From Thalassotalea loyana (GTDB lineage: Bacteria > Pseudomonadota > Gammaproteobacteria > Enterobacterales > Alteromonadaceae): DNA of 64,000 nt. The position numbers and the translations under genes were made by a program. A model generated the notes under the pieces. That model did not search any database. It had not been told where the DNA came from and saw nothing but the letters and a program-made list of their open reading frames with translations. This document shows positions 9,711 to 18,103 of this stretch, piece by piece; within the stretch, counting starts at the first letter, position 1; every line of letters starts with the position of its first letter. Location of the stretch: assembly GCF_030161435.1 (NCBI RefSeq), contig NZ_BSSV01000001.1, positions 248,001-312,000 on the forward strand, written 5' to 3'.

Positions 9711-10385
9711 CTATGACACCGGATTTGCATTAATCTGTGATAGTAAATCAGAAAAATCTTCAATAGCCGGAAATTGCGTAATTGTCCGGCTATTTTTTTT
9801 ACTATCGGGGTTAGCAACTGCCAATAAATGTTTGATACCAAAGGTTTGCGCAGATTGAAGAATATCGAGGTTGTCATCAACAAATAACGTTCGCTGCACA
9901 TCAAAAGGTTGTTTGTTTTGTAAACGCTGCCACAGCACTTGGGACTCTTTTGTTGCGCCAAATTCATGGGTTGAATATAACTTGTCAAAATACCGATCTA
10001 ACTGGGTTTGCTCGATTTTCAACGATAAGCTATCAGGGTGAGCATTGGTAACGAGGATAACCTCCCGACCAGTATTTCTTAAGCTGGTTAGAAAGTCATG
10101 TGCATCATCTCGGAATCGAATTAAATGCTGTACTTCTCTCTTTAAATCATTAATTGGCAGGTTTGTTTGCTCCGCCCAGTAATCTAAACAATACCAAGCG
10201 ATCGTACCGGATACTTTTTCATAGTGAGATGTTAAATCTTGTTGTGCTTGTTCAAAAGAAATCTGCTTTTGTTGGGCATAACGTTTTGGTAAATGTTCGA
10301 GCCAGAAGTGATTGTCATAATGTAAATCGAGAATGGTGCCGTCCATATCGAGCAAAACAGTTTTAATTTCTGACCAATCAAGCAT
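9711..10385 (-). CDS. yrfG: GMP/IMP nucleotidase YrfG, HAD family
   Basis: HAD-superfamily purine 5'-nucleotidase (YrfG family, acts on GMP and IMP by family knowledge). 224 residues from ATG at 10385. An upstream in-frame TTG at 10406 was rejected because AAGGA sits at good spacing just before the ATG, and E. coli YrfG has about the same length. Motif I is LLDMDGTILDL near residues 12-22, motif II is the VTNAH segment, and the late acidic motif is FVDDN. It is convergent with gspN and divergent from nudE, matching the yrfG/nudE neighbourhood of enterobacteria. Confidence 0.9.
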   Translation of the reverse strand: MLDWSEIKTVLLDMDGTILDLHYDNHFWLEHLPKRYAQQKQISFEQAQQDLTSHYEKVSGTIAWYCLDYWAEQTNLPINDLKREVQHLIRFRDDAHDFLTSLRNTGREVILVTNAHPDSLSLKIEQTQLDRYFDKLYSTHEFGATKESQVLWQRLQNKQPFDVQRTLFVDDNLDILQSAQTFGIKHLLAVANPDSKKNSRTITQFPAIEDFSDLLSQINANPVS

Positions 10386-10483
10386 AGATTTATTCCTTAA
10401 AAACAATTTATGATAGACAGTATATCGAACATGTCTCGTGAGTGTGGCATATTCTTTAAAGAACAGAACATTAGCAGGATGTT

Positions 10484-11044
10484 ATGACTAAAAATAAAAC
10501 ACTACCTACGATTACCAATACAGAAGAATTAGTGCAGAGTCGATTTTTTGCGGTCGAACAACTCGCGTTAACCTTTTCTAATGGTGAAAAGCGCTTGTAT
10601 GAGCGAATGAAAGGTGGTGGCAGAGGTGCTGTGATGGTCGTGCCTTTTAAAGACCATGAGACTGTTCTACTCGTGCGAGAATATTGCGCAGGCACACATA
10701 GTTATGAACTGGGTTTTCCCAAAGGTTTAATTGACCCAGGTGAAGAGGCTGTTGAATCAGCTAATCGTGAGCTTAAAGAGGAAATTGGCCTTGGCGCAAA
10801 GCAGTTTGAACACCTGCAACAAGTGATGCTGGCGCCAGCATTTTTTAATGCAAAAATGGAAATTTTTGTCGCGCAAGATTTATATCCAGAACAATTAGAG
10901 GGTGATGAACCGGAGCCACTTGAAGTCGTAGAGTGGCCAATAGCTGATTATCATCGTCTTTTGGCGCAGCCTGACTTTAATGAAGCCAGAAGTATAGCCG
11001 CATTAATGCTCGTTGTTGATCGGTTAAGGGGGGCTAATGAATAA
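10484..11044 (+). CDS. nudE: ADP compounds hydrolase NudE (Nudix)
   Basis: Nudix hydrolase of the NudE type, which cleaves ADP-ribose, Ap3A, NADH and similar ADP compounds. 186 residues. The Nudix box is complete: it starts GLIDPGEEAVESA, continues with NRELKEEIGLG, and has the invariant Gly, Glu, Arg-Glu and Glu-Glu residues. The ATG is preceded by GCAGGATGTT. The gene overlaps cysQ by 8 bases, so the two are co-translated. nudE next to cysQ is seen in other gammaproteobacteria. Confidence 0.93.
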   Translation: MTKNKTLPTITNTEELVQSRFFAVEQLALTFSNGEKRLYERMKGGGRGAVMVVPFKDHETVLLVREYCAGTHSYELGFPKGLIDPGEEAVESANRELKEEIGLGAKQFEHLQQVMLAPAFFNAKMEIFVAQDLYPEQLEGDEPEPLEVVEWPIADYHRLLAQPDFNEARSIAALMLVVDRLRGANE

Positions 11045-11861
11045 TGAAACGTATTTAAATATCGCAATCGAAACCGCTAAAAAAGCAGGCAAAGAGGTAC
11101 TCGGCTATTACAAAAAAGGCGACTTTACTGCTGAGCTAAAGTCAGATGAAAGCCCGGTAACGAGTGCGGATATCGCCGCAAATAACACAATTATTGATTG
11201 TCTTAAAACGCTTACGCCAGATATTCCGATTATTTCGGAAGAGACATCCGCAGAGGATTTGTCTAAACGTGCTAACTGGTCTAAATATTGGTTATTAGAT
11301 CCCATCGACGGTACCGGCGAATTTATTCTCGGAAGTGGTGACTTTGCTGTAAATATTGCTTTAGTTGAGAATAATTGGCCAACGATAGGCGTTATTCATG
11401 CACCCGATCATAAGTTAACTTATTTTGGACAATCTGGTGCAGGCTCTTTCAAAGAAAATGCGCAAGGTGCAAAACAGATTTTTGTTAGCCCTTATCAAGC
11501 GGGTAAACCAATTAAGGTGGCAATTAGCAGACGACAAGAGTTGGGATTAATGGGCCAGTACTTGAGAGATGATTATGCCTATGAGTATGTGGCATTGGGT
11601 AGTTGTTCACTCAAAAACTGTTTGATTGCAGAAGGGGGCGCTGATTGTTATTTGCGCATTGGGCCAACCGGAGAATGGGATACAGGGGCGAGCCAATGTA
11701 TTTTAGAAGAGGCTGGTGGCACGATTTTAAGTAGTAACTTCGACCCGCTCAGTTATAATCTACGAGACACCTTAATGAACCCAGACTTTATCAGCTTAGG
11801 TGATCAGCAGTTCCCATGGCGCGACATTGTTATTCCGCATGTCGCTAGTCGAAAGTTATAA
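11037..11861 (+). CDS. cysQ: 3'(2'),5'-bisphosphate nucleotidase CysQ
   Basis: Mg-dependent phosphatase that removes PAP, the by-product of sulfate assimilation. 274 residues of the inositol-monophosphatase superfamily. Visible metal-binding motifs are the EET loop (ISEETSAED), DPIDGTGEF near residues 94-102, and the late motif EWDTGASQCILEEAGG. The usual DPxDGTKEF has Gly in place of Lys here, a conservative family variation. The start overlaps the nudE stop by 8 bases. Confidence 0.93.
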   Translation: MNNETYLNIAIETAKKAGKEVLGYYKKGDFTAELKSDESPVTSADIAANNTIIDCLKTLTPDIPIISEETSAEDLSKRANWSKYWLLDPIDGTGEFILGSGDFAVNIALVENNWPTIGVIHAPDHKLTYFGQSGAGSFKENAQGAKQIFVSPYQAGKPIKVAISRRQELGLMGQYLRDDYAYEYVALGSCSLKNCLIAEGGADCYLRIGPTGEWDTGASQCILEEAGGTILSSNFDPLSYNLRDTLMNPDFISLGDQQFPWRDIVIPHVASRKL

Positions 11862-11870
11862 GGAAATATT

Positions 11871-12440
11871 ATGCGTATTTTGCTCTTAATTACAGGTTTA
11901 TTGTTGTCTAATATTGCGCTTGCCGACTGGCAAGTAGATAACAGCAAATCAAGTCTTCACTTCATCTCAGTGAAGAAAAATAGTATCGGTGAGACCCATA
12001 CTTTTGAAACCTTATCAGGTTCGGTAGCTACCAACGGCGACGTTAAATTTGACATTGATTTAGCCAGTGTAAATACCAACATTGCAATACGTGATGAGCG
12101 TATGCGTAAGTTTTTGTTTGAAACCAATCAATTTGCAAGTGCCACGTTCAACGGAAAAGTTGATAGCAAAGCATTGGCTGCACTCGCCAAAGGTAGTGTG
12201 ACGACGATGGCGCTTTCAGGCGATATTTCATTACACGGTCAATCACAAAAAGTGAGCTTATCTGTAAGCGTTGTAAAACTTGCTAATGGCGATTTAATCG
12301 TCAGTAACATTAAACCTCTCGTTATCCAAGCAGAACAATTTGCGTTAACTAAAGGTTTAATGAAGCTTCAAGAGCTTGCTGGCCTGCCAAGTATTAGCTC
12401 AGTTGTGCCCGTATCGTTTAGCTTATATTTAAAGAAGTAA
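11871..12440 (+). CDS. YceI-family periplasmic lipocalin-like protein
   Basis: Secreted YceI-family protein, a beta-barrel fold that binds polyisoprenoid-like lipids in characterised relatives. The specific ligand here is unknown. 189 residues with a signal peptide (MRILLLITGLLLSNIALA, cleavage about 18/19) followed by DWQVDNSKSSLHFISVKK, the typical YceI opening. It starts 9 bases after cysQ with AAGGAAATATT ahead of the ATG, so it may be the last gene of nudE-cysQ-yceI. Convergent with yheU, four bases apart, with no obvious terminator. Confidence 0.9.
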   Translation: MRILLLITGLLLSNIALADWQVDNSKSSLHFISVKKNSIGETHTFETLSGSVATNGDVKFDIDLASVNTNIAIRDERMRKFLFETNQFASATFNGKVDSKALAALAKGSVTTMALSGDISLHGQSQKVSLSVSVVKLANGDLIVSNIKPLVIQAEQFALTKGLMKLQELAGLPSISSVVPVSFSLYLKK

Positions 12441-12444
12441 GATG

Positions 12445-12687
12445 CTAATCGTTTAAATCTAGTGCCTGCATTTGTTCATATTTATCTGCAGGCACAATAT
12501 TGACGGTCTCATGTAATTGAGAGTAAACCAGTAATGCCGTTTTTTGCTTCAATTGACGTTTTACAGCGGCAACCTTCTCCTCCAAACTAACATCATGTAA
12601 GCCATAGTCGGTTCCTTCCTGTAGTACGTGTGCTTCGACAATATTGTTGAGAATTTCCTCAGATAACTCTTCTAATGGAATAATCAT
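12445..12687 (-). CDS. yheU: YheU family small protein
   Basis: Small conserved gammaproteobacterial protein of unknown function. 80 residues from ATG at 12687. The longer reading frame to 12729 adds 14 residues inside yheT and was rejected because YheU homologues begin with MxIPxxxLS, as here (MIIPLEELSEE). Conserved features are EGTDYG, VKRQL and the LHETVNI block. Its ATG overlaps the yheT TGA (ATGA), so it is translated with the hydrolase, as in E. coli where yheT and yheU are adjacent. Confidence 0.93.
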   Translation of the reverse strand: MIIPLEELSEEILNNIVEAHVLQEGTDYGLHDVSLEEKVAAVKRQLKQKTALLVYSQLHETVNIVPADKYEQMQALDLND

Positions 12688-13658
12688 AAATGTTCCGATA
12701 AAAAGGCAGGAATACGTTGCTCTAACCAAAATGTTGGCTTGAATGGGTTGTTGCCACTGACAAAACCCACATGTCCACCTTTCTTGCTAACTTCGAATCG
12801 AATGTGGCTAGGCAGTGGAGTAGGTATGTCGACGATATCAGCGTGACTCAAAAACGGGTCGTCTTCCGCATGAATAATCAAGCAAGGCTTATTAATCTTA
12901 GCCAAGAACTGCTTGCCACTTGATTTAGTATAGTAATCAATTGCATTTTTAAAGCCGTTAATTGGCCCCGTCACGTAGTCATCGAATTGCCAAATTGAAC
13001 GTAAAGCGTTTACTTTTTCGCTGCAAAGTTCAGGCAGCTTCTTGGCTTGCATCTTGGCAACAGTGCTTTGTTTAAGCATATTCAGCAAATAGTTTTCGTA
13101 AACTTTTGAAAACCCTTGGCTAATTCGTTTGCTACAACTTGCTAAATCAAGCGGGGCACATATAGCGCTCGCAGCTTTATATGGTGAATGTTCTACCTCA
13201 CCCAAATATTTTATTGTTACGTTCCCACCCAGCGAGAAACCGATCAGTGCTTTAGGCGAAGTAGGGAATTGCTGTTCTAGCCAACGACTAAATGAGTGGA
13301 TATCTCTGGTATCGCCACTATGATATGAAGCGCCAAATCGATTTTGCTCATCACCGCACCCCCTAAAATGCATCAATACACCATGCCAGCCTTTTTCTGC
13401 AATAGCACTGAGCATCCCTTTGGCATAGTGGCTATCTTTAGAGCCCTCTAAACCATGTAGTAACACAACAATTGGCGTGTTGTCATTGGCTAATGGTTTA
13501 CTCGTCCAGGCTAGCTCGACGAAATCACCGTCTGTCGTCGGAAATTGCTCGGTAATTAATGGGACTTTTTGCTTACGCTTTAAGTACTTTGCCAGCATTG
13601 TCTGGCTATGGGCATTTGACAGCCACCATGCGGGTTTAAATTGACTAACTGAAATCAC
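12684..13658 (-). CDS. yheT: YheT-type alpha/beta hydrolase
   Basis: Alpha/beta-hydrolase of the YheT (UPF0017/EMB8-like) family. Substrate unknown, probably a lipid or ester. 324 residues, normal family length. The oxyanion region LLHGLEGS and nucleophile elbow GFSLGG (Ser in the middle) are clear. The acid is likely in HAEDDPFLS and the catalytic His in KKGGHVGF. Forms a two-gene unit with yheU through an ATGA overlap. Separated from yheS, its usual neighbour, by three other genes. Confidence 0.93.
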   Translation of the reverse strand: MISVSQFKPAWWLSNAHSQTMLAKYLKRKQKVPLITEQFPTTDGDFVELAWTSKPLANDNTPIVVLLHGLEGSKDSHYAKGMLSAIAEKGWHGVLMHFRGCGDEQNRFGASYHSGDTRDIHSFSRWLEQQFPTSPKALIGFSLGGNVTIKYLGEVEHSPYKAASAICAPLDLASCSKRISQGFSKVYENYLLNMLKQSTVAKMQAKKLPELCSEKVNALRSIWQFDDYVTGPINGFKNAIDYYTKSSGKQFLAKINKPCLIIHAEDDPFLSHADIVDIPTPLPSHIRFEVSKKGGHVGFVSGNNPFKPTFWLEQRIPAFLSEHL

Positions 13659-13710
13659 AATTTGTTATTAATAGTTAACTAAATGTTTATTATCGAGCAA
13701 AACTGGTTAG

Positions 13711-14400
13711 TTAAACAAGCTGATTTATTAGTAACCCTTTACGGGCCTCTTCTTCTTTTTTGGTCGTAATAGTTGCTTGTAGTAATGCGTCAAGTTTTGC
13801 CTGTTCACTGCTCGCTTCGGCGAAATCTGTATCTACTATACGAGAGCGTGACTCAGATAGATTCACAACAGAGGTTTCATTGGTAGCCACTTGGCTCGTT
13901 AGCGCGTTGCTCGCTGCGCCAGTTTGGCTAGCTGAGGTGGCTACGGTATCTAAGGCCGACTCAATCGCTGCTTGACTGGCCGCAGGATCACTGGCATCTA
14001 GGCCTGAAAGGAAATTATCTTGGCCCAGTGCGTCGCTCGCTAGCGCATTAACTTCATCCGTTATTTGGCTAAATTCATCTTGAATAGCGCTTTGATCGGC
14101 GAGTGGATTACCCGCTTGTACAGCCAACACACTTGCTCGTTGCAAGCTATCAGTAATTGACGAAAACTGGGCGCCTTGAATGTTGTTGAGGTTAATTTGA
14201 TCTTGCGCGTTTACACTCAGCTGAGTATTACCATTGATTTGACTGGTTAAGCGATTTGATATTTGCAAGCCTGCAGGATCATCTGCGGCATCGTTAATAC
14301 GCTTACCAGAGGCAAGTTGTTCTTGCTTTTCATCCTTTTCTTCATTTAAGCGATTTAATGTATTAATGCTTGATGAAGGTGAGTTGATTGTTAATGGCAT
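13711..14400 (-). CDS. Stand-alone flagellin-like protein
   Basis: 229-residue protein with a flagellin N-terminal helical domain (LNRLNEEKDEKQEQLASG, then KRINDAADDPAGLQISNRL). Its C-terminal half resembles the flagellin C-domain (SRIVDTDFAEASSEQAKLDA). The central variable domain is almost absent, and the C-terminus ends KKEEEARKGLLINQLV instead of the usual flagellin ending. The ATG at 14400 is chosen because GGAG lies six bases before it; an upstream TTG at 14418 is less likely. No other flagellar genes are nearby. The promoter looks like an extended -10 sigma-70 type, not FliA. It could be a minor flagellin, a hook-associated-like protein or something else; export and role are not shown by the sequence. 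Confidence 0.75.
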   Translation of the reverse strand: MPLTINSPSSSINTLNRLNEEKDEKQEQLASGKRINDAADDPAGLQISNRLTSQINGNTQLSVNAQDQINLNNIQGAQFSSITDSLQRASVLAVQAGNPLADQSAIQDEFSQITDEVNALASDALGQDNFLSGLDASDPAASQAAIESALDTVATSASQTGAASNALTSQVATNETSVVNLSESRSRIVDTDFAEASSEQAKLDALLQATITTKKEEEARKGLLINQLV

Positions 14401-14401
14401 G

Positions 14402-14459
14402 AGCTGCTCCAGCGACAACAGTTATTTTCATTATAGCAAAAAAGTTGTCGCGCGCAGCT
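14402..14459 (-). promoter_or_regulatory. Promoter of flagellin-like gene flanked by interrupted dyad
   Basis: On the minus strand an extended -10 (TGCTATAAT; hexamer at 14430-14435) precedes the flagellin-like gene. It is enclosed by an inverted repeat. One arm is AGCTGC-tcca-GCGACAAC (14402-14419) and the other is GTTGTCGC-gc-GCAGCT (14444-14459). The upstream arm covers the -20 to -37 region and the downstream arm lies in the 5' leader just before the ribosome binding site. The placement suggests an operator rather than an RNA stem. Confidence 0.5.
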
Positions 14460-14502
14460 ATAGTCGTTTCTCAACGTTTACAAGGTTAAGTCACGTACTC
14501 AG

Positions 14503-14631
14503 TTAATTGTTTTGTTCAATATTCTTAATGAAAAAGTAAACGTAGTATGCACAAATTAACAGAACAATTGCTAAACCGCCGAAAGAGAATAATACGACAG
14601 GATCGTTTAATAACATTTGGAAAAAGTTCAT
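14503..14631 (-). CDS. Small single-span membrane protein, DUF3149-like
   Basis: 42-residue protein starting MNFFQMLLNDPVVLFSFGG and continuing with a hydrophobic span (about residues 12-35), then a short polar tail IKNIEQNN. The gene has a very strong ribosome binding site (AAGGAGC, six bases before ATG at 14631). Size, the N-terminal D-P motif, and the span followed by a basic/polar tail match the DUF3149 family of tiny inner-membrane proteins (recognised from memory, function unknown). A site resembling FNR/CRP boxes lies upstream. It is too short for standard gene callers and easily missed. Confidence 0.75.
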   Translation of the reverse strand: MNFFQMLLNDPVVLFSFGGLAIVLLICAYYVYFFIKNIEQNN

Positions 14632-14663
14632 GAGAAAGCTCCTTATTTACTAACTGTAACCAT

Positions 14664-14703
14664 TGTATATAAGGAGCAAATTTCGAACTGTGATACAGAT
14701 CAA
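14664..14703 (-). promoter_or_regulatory. FNR/CRP-type site and -10 for the DUF3149-like gene
   Basis: At 14690-14703 the minus strand reads TTGATCTGTATCAC, nine of ten bases of the FNR half-sites TTGAT-N4-ATCAA. The same site on the plus strand (TGTGATACAGATCAAA) also resembles a CRP site. A -10-like TATACA lies at 14664-14669. The implied start (about 14657) places the site centre near -40, the class II activator position. Whether FNR, CRP or a relative binds cannot be decided from sequence. Confidence 0.5.
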
Positions 14704-14791
14704 ATAGTCGTTAATATTATGCTAATTGGTCTTGTGCTAAATGCCCTAGATTAGATGCGACACATAGTGATAAACGTAGGGCATCTATTCA

Positions 14792-15511
14792 TTACAAAGA
14801 GCGTTGTGCTTTCAACTCTTGCTGGTTCTTAATTTGTCGACGTTTACGTTCAACGTCTGAGCGAATCTGTTTGATTTGCGTTTCATTCAATTGCCTTTGG
14901 TCCATTTCGGCACTTGTAATCGCATCTTTGTAGCCACTATAAGCAGCCATCAGGTTCCAAAAGTATGACTTTTTAACATCACGATTAACGCCCTTACCTT
15001 CGTAGTACATTAATGCGAGATTAAACTGCGCAAGCACATAATTTTTATTCGCCGCTTGCTCATACCACCACACTGCTTTTTTCTCATTCTTATGCACGCC
15101 TTCACCATTGGCATACATCACACCAAGATTAAACTGAGCCGCAACAAGATCTTTGTTGGCTGCTCTTTCCATTAACTTAAACGCAGTGGTTAAGTCTTTT
15201 TGTGTCATTTTACCTTCAGAGTACATCAAGGATAATTGAAACAACGCATCAGGATAGTTTTGTTCGGCAGCTAAGGTGAATAAATCAAAAGCTTTGCGTG
15301 CATCCTTTTTTACGCCCCACCCATTTAGGTAGACCTCGCCCATTTGATATTGGGCAGGAGCATATCCTTCGGCGACAAGTGGTTCAAACTCAGAAATCGC
15401 CTGATGAAATTCACCTTTGTTTAGTTTCGATACACCTGCATCATAGTCTGCAGCATAAAGTGGAGTTGTTACTATGCTTAGTAACAAGATTGATTTTATA
15501 AGTGTTTTCAT
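14792..15511 (-). CDS. Secreted Sel1-repeat protein
   Basis: 239-residue protein with a signal peptide (MKTLIKSILLLSIVTTPLYA, cleavage before ADYDAG). About four tandem Sel1-type TPR-like repeats follow, e.g. AQYQMGEVYLNGWGV, AQFNLGVMYANGEGV and AQFNLALMYYEGKGV. The C-terminal ~50 residues are basic and Gln-rich (KRRQIKNQQELKAQR). Sel1 proteins act as periplasmic or envelope scaffolds; no partner is apparent here. It is transcribed in the same direction as yheS (upstream) and the DUF3149-like gene (downstream), with gaps of 77 and 160 bases. Confidence 0.85.
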   Translation of the reverse strand: MKTLIKSILLLSIVTTPLYAADYDAGVSKLNKGEFHQAISEFEPLVAEGYAPAQYQMGEVYLNGWGVKKDARKAFDLFTLAAEQNYPDALFQLSLMYSEGKMTQKDLTTAFKLMERAANKDLVAAQFNLGVMYANGEGVHKNEKKAVWWYEQAANKNYVLAQFNLALMYYEGKGVNRDVKKSYFWNLMAAYSGYKDAITSAEMDQRQLNETQIKQIRSDVERKRRQIKNQQELKAQRSL

Positions 15512-15588
15512 AATCAGCCTCGACAGCTATTTCCTTGATTTTAGTGTAGCAAGTGTTTGCAACTTGCACCGCATTTGTTTGTAAATGA

Positions 15589-17487
15589 TTATGACCCTGA
15601 CATGATCTCTTCTATTTGTTCAGCGAGCTCAAGCCATAACATTTCATGTTCTTCAATATTTGATTTTAGACTGGCTTGTTGTTTCAGTAGTTCATTTAAT
15701 TTTTCTTTATTTTCAGCATTATAGAGCTCAGTATTATTTAGGGAAAGCTCTATTTCAGCCAGTTCTTCTTGCCATTTATTGGTTTTCTTTTCTAATTTAT
15801 CTGCTTGTTTTTTTAACGGCGCAGCTTTTTGTCTCAATTGTGCTTGAGCCTGGCGCTGTGCTTTTTTATCAGCCGTTGCTGGTACGGCTTTTTTACTTGC
15901 CTGGCCCGTTGCCTTTTTATCATCGTTTAACCATTGTTGGTAATCGTCTATGTCGCCTGAAAATGGCTCAGCTTGATCATTGGCAACAATATAAAATTCG
16001 TCTACACATGATTCGAGCAGGTATCGGTCATGGGCAATCAGGATGATTGCACCAGTAAACTCTTGTAAAGCGAGCACAAGTGCTTGACGCATTTCTAAAT
16101 CTAAGTGGTTAGTTGGTTCATCAAGCAGCAGCAGTTGAGGCTTTTCTAACACGATAAGCGCTAACACGAGGCGTGCTTTTTCACCACCTGACATTGTCGC
16201 AACATCACTGAGTGCTTGTTCACCTTGGAAGCCGAAGCTACCAAGATGGGTGCGTGCCTGAAGATCTGTCATGTCTTTATGGACACGAAGAATATGTTCG
16301 ACGCCATTTGAACCGTGGTGCAGTTGCTCAAGCTGATGTTGTGAAAAGTAACCTATTTTTAGCTCTTGTGCTTGATGGCGGTCACCAGACAGAATTGGAA
16401 TGTCACCAGCCAATGACTTAATTAAGGTGGATTTACCTGCACCATTTCTACCAAGTAAACCAATACGGCTACCGGGTACGAGAGTGAGTTTTGCATGGTT
16501 AATAATTATGGTATCGGTGCCGTAACCACAGTTTGCTTCATCTATCGAAAGTAACGGATAAGGCATATGGTCTGGTTGCTTGAAGCTAAACGTAAATTGG
16601 CTGTCGACATGAGCAGGCGCTAAATCGGGTAATTTTTGTAAACGCTTTAAACGACTTTGAGCCTGTTTAGCTTTACTGGCTTTAGCGCGGAACCTATCGA
16701 CAAACGCTGTTAGATGCGCCACTTCTTTTTGTTGCTTTTGATATTGGGCTTCTTGCTGCGCTAACTGTTCGGCTCGTTGACGTTCAAAGCTTGTATAGTT
16801 ACCGCCGTATAGCTTGGCTTTTTGGTGCTCAAAATGCAGGATTTGGCCGACAACGTCATCTAAAAAGTCTCTGTCATGGGAAATAAGTACTAGTGTGCCT
16901 TCATAACGCTTTAACCAGCGCTGTAGCCATATAACCGCATCTAAATCCAAGTGGTTAGTCGGTTCATCAAGTAGTAATAAATCAGCACGTGAAATCAAGG
17001 CTTGTGCTAAATTTAAACGCATTCGCCAACCACCAGAAAATTCTTTTACTGGCAGCGCCAATTGCTGTTGTTCAAAGCCTAAACCATGTAGTAACTCACC
17101 TGCACGCGCTGGTAAGCTATATCCATTTATCGTATCAATTTGGTTAATAATTAAGGCTTCTTTGTTGCCGTTATCCTCTAATCGCGCTTGCTCTAGTTGA
17201 GCCTCTAATTGGCGAAATTCAACATCACCGTCCATCACGTAGTCAATTGCTGATTGCTCGAGTGCCGGTGTTTCTTGCTTAACTGTTGCTATTTTCCATT
17301 GGCTTGGCAATGTAAGGTCACCCGCTTCTGGTTGCAGGTGTCCAAGCAATGCTGCAAAAAATGACGACTTACCACAGCCATTTGCGCCAACCAAACCAAC
17401 TTTATGTTTCGGGTGAATGGTAAAGCTTGCATCCGTGATCAGGTTTTTCGTTCCGCGATCAAGTGTAAGTTGGTTGGCATTAATCAA
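15589..17487 (-). CDS. yheS: ABC-F ATPase YheS
   Basis: ABC-F family protein, a soluble twin-ATPase expected to act on the ribosome (family knowledge). 632 residues. The first cassette has Walker A GANGCGKSS and signature SGGWRMRL. The second has GRNGAGKST and MSGGEKARL. Both Walker B segments read LLLDEPTNHLDL. A linker of about 80 residues joins them, and a C-terminal Lys/Gln-rich coiled coil (about 540-632) is typical of YheS. The start is TTG at 17487 with AGGA upstream; no in-frame ATG gives the MIxAxxL opening expected. Divergent from yheV. Confidence 0.94.
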   Translation of the reverse strand: MINANQLTLDRGTKNLITDASFTIHPKHKVGLVGANGCGKSSFFAALLGHLQPEAGDLTLPSQWKIATVKQETPALEQSAIDYVMDGDVEFRQLEAQLEQARLEDNGNKEALIINQIDTINGYSLPARAGELLHGLGFEQQQLALPVKEFSGGWRMRLNLAQALISRADLLLLDEPTNHLDLDAVIWLQRWLKRYEGTLVLISHDRDFLDDVVGQILHFEHQKAKLYGGNYTSFERQRAEQLAQQEAQYQKQQKEVAHLTAFVDRFRAKASKAKQAQSRLKRLQKLPDLAPAHVDSQFTFSFKQPDHMPYPLLSIDEANCGYGTDTIIINHAKLTLVPGSRIGLLGRNGAGKSTLIKSLAGDIPILSGDRHQAQELKIGYFSQHQLEQLHHGSNGVEHILRVHKDMTDLQARTHLGSFGFQGEQALSDVATMSGGEKARLVLALIVLEKPQLLLLDEPTNHLDLEMRQALVLALQEFTGAIILIAHDRYLLESCVDEFYIVANDQAEPFSGDIDDYQQWLNDDKKATGQASKKAVPATADKKAQRQAQAQLRQKAAPLKKQADKLEKKTNKWQEELAEIELSLNNTELYNAENKEKLNELLKQQASLKSNIEEHEMLWLELAEQIEEIMSGS

Positions 17488-17617
17488 AGGATTTCCTCAA
17501 AGATAAGATTGGTAAAGCAATTAATACTATTGTCGCTTTTACCCGTAGTGTTATTCAAGGTAAAATACAATCACTAGCTAATTATTTATTAGTGATAGAC
17601 AAACATAAGAGAAGATT

Positions 17618-17812
17618 GTGAAAAAACGATTTATTGCTGGCGCAGTTTGCCCTAAGTGTAAAGCGATGGACACCATGGCTTTAACGAAAGAAAACAATAT
17701 TGAAAAAGTTACGTGTGTTAGCTGTGGAGAGCAGATGGTGCAGCCAGAAGCTCATGTTGAAAAAGCGACGCGTGAAAATGAACAAATGATTGGCATTTTC
17801 ACGCCAGAATAA
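17618..17812 (+). CDS. yheV: YheV family zinc-ribbon protein
   Basis: 64-residue putative metal-binding protein. Two CxxC pairs (VCPKCKA and VSCGEQ preceded by TC) form a zinc ribbon. The opening MKKRFIAGAVCP and the ending QMIGIFTPE match YheV of E. coli closely. The start codon is GTG at 17618. Function unknown. It lies beside slyX as in enterobacteria. A short hairpin (CGAGGA/TCCTCG, 17814-17830) follows the stop but has no T-run. Confidence 0.92.
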   Translation: MKKRFIAGAVCPKCKAMDTMALTKENNIEKVTCVSCGEQMVQPEAHVEKATRENEQMIGIFTPE

Positions 17813-17841
17813 GCGAGGAGGTTTTCCTCGGCGAACACCAA

Positions 17842-18078
17842 TTAATAGTGTGGTGGTGGTGGCTCATCTTCTGGGCGAGCCATAATACTGTTGTTGGCAT
17901 TTGATTTAATTCGTTGTGCAATAAGCTGAATATGCTCCTGCAATTCAGCAATATGTTGTTGATGGATGGCCAACTCTTGATTCAGTTGCTCAATAACATC
18001 ATCTTGAAATGCATTTCTAGCTTCCAGAGCATCGATACGCTCTACAAGGTGATCTAATTGAGTGTGCTTATCTGTCAT
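17842..18078 (-). CDS. slyX: SlyX family protein
   Basis: 78-residue coiled-coil protein of the SlyX family, function unknown. Opens with the typical heptad pattern LVERIDALEARNAFQDDVIEQ and ends in a proline-rich tail, EDEPPPPHY, characteristic of SlyX. Convergent with yheV; 25 bases separate it from the WD40 gene upstream on the same strand, so those two may be co-transcribed. E. coli has slyX next to fkpA. Here the WD40 gene lies between them. Confidence 0.92.
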   Translation of the reverse strand: MTDKHTQLDHLVERIDALEARNAFQDDVIEQLNQELAIHQQHIAELQEHIQLIAQRIKSNANNSIMARPEDEPPPPHY

Positions 18079-18103
18079 TTAAGGTTACTTCTGCTTTATG
18101 TGA

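Noticed and set aside
17814-17830. Hairpin after yheV as a terminator
   Set aside because: The CGAGGA/TCCTCG stem is short and no T-run follows on either strand.
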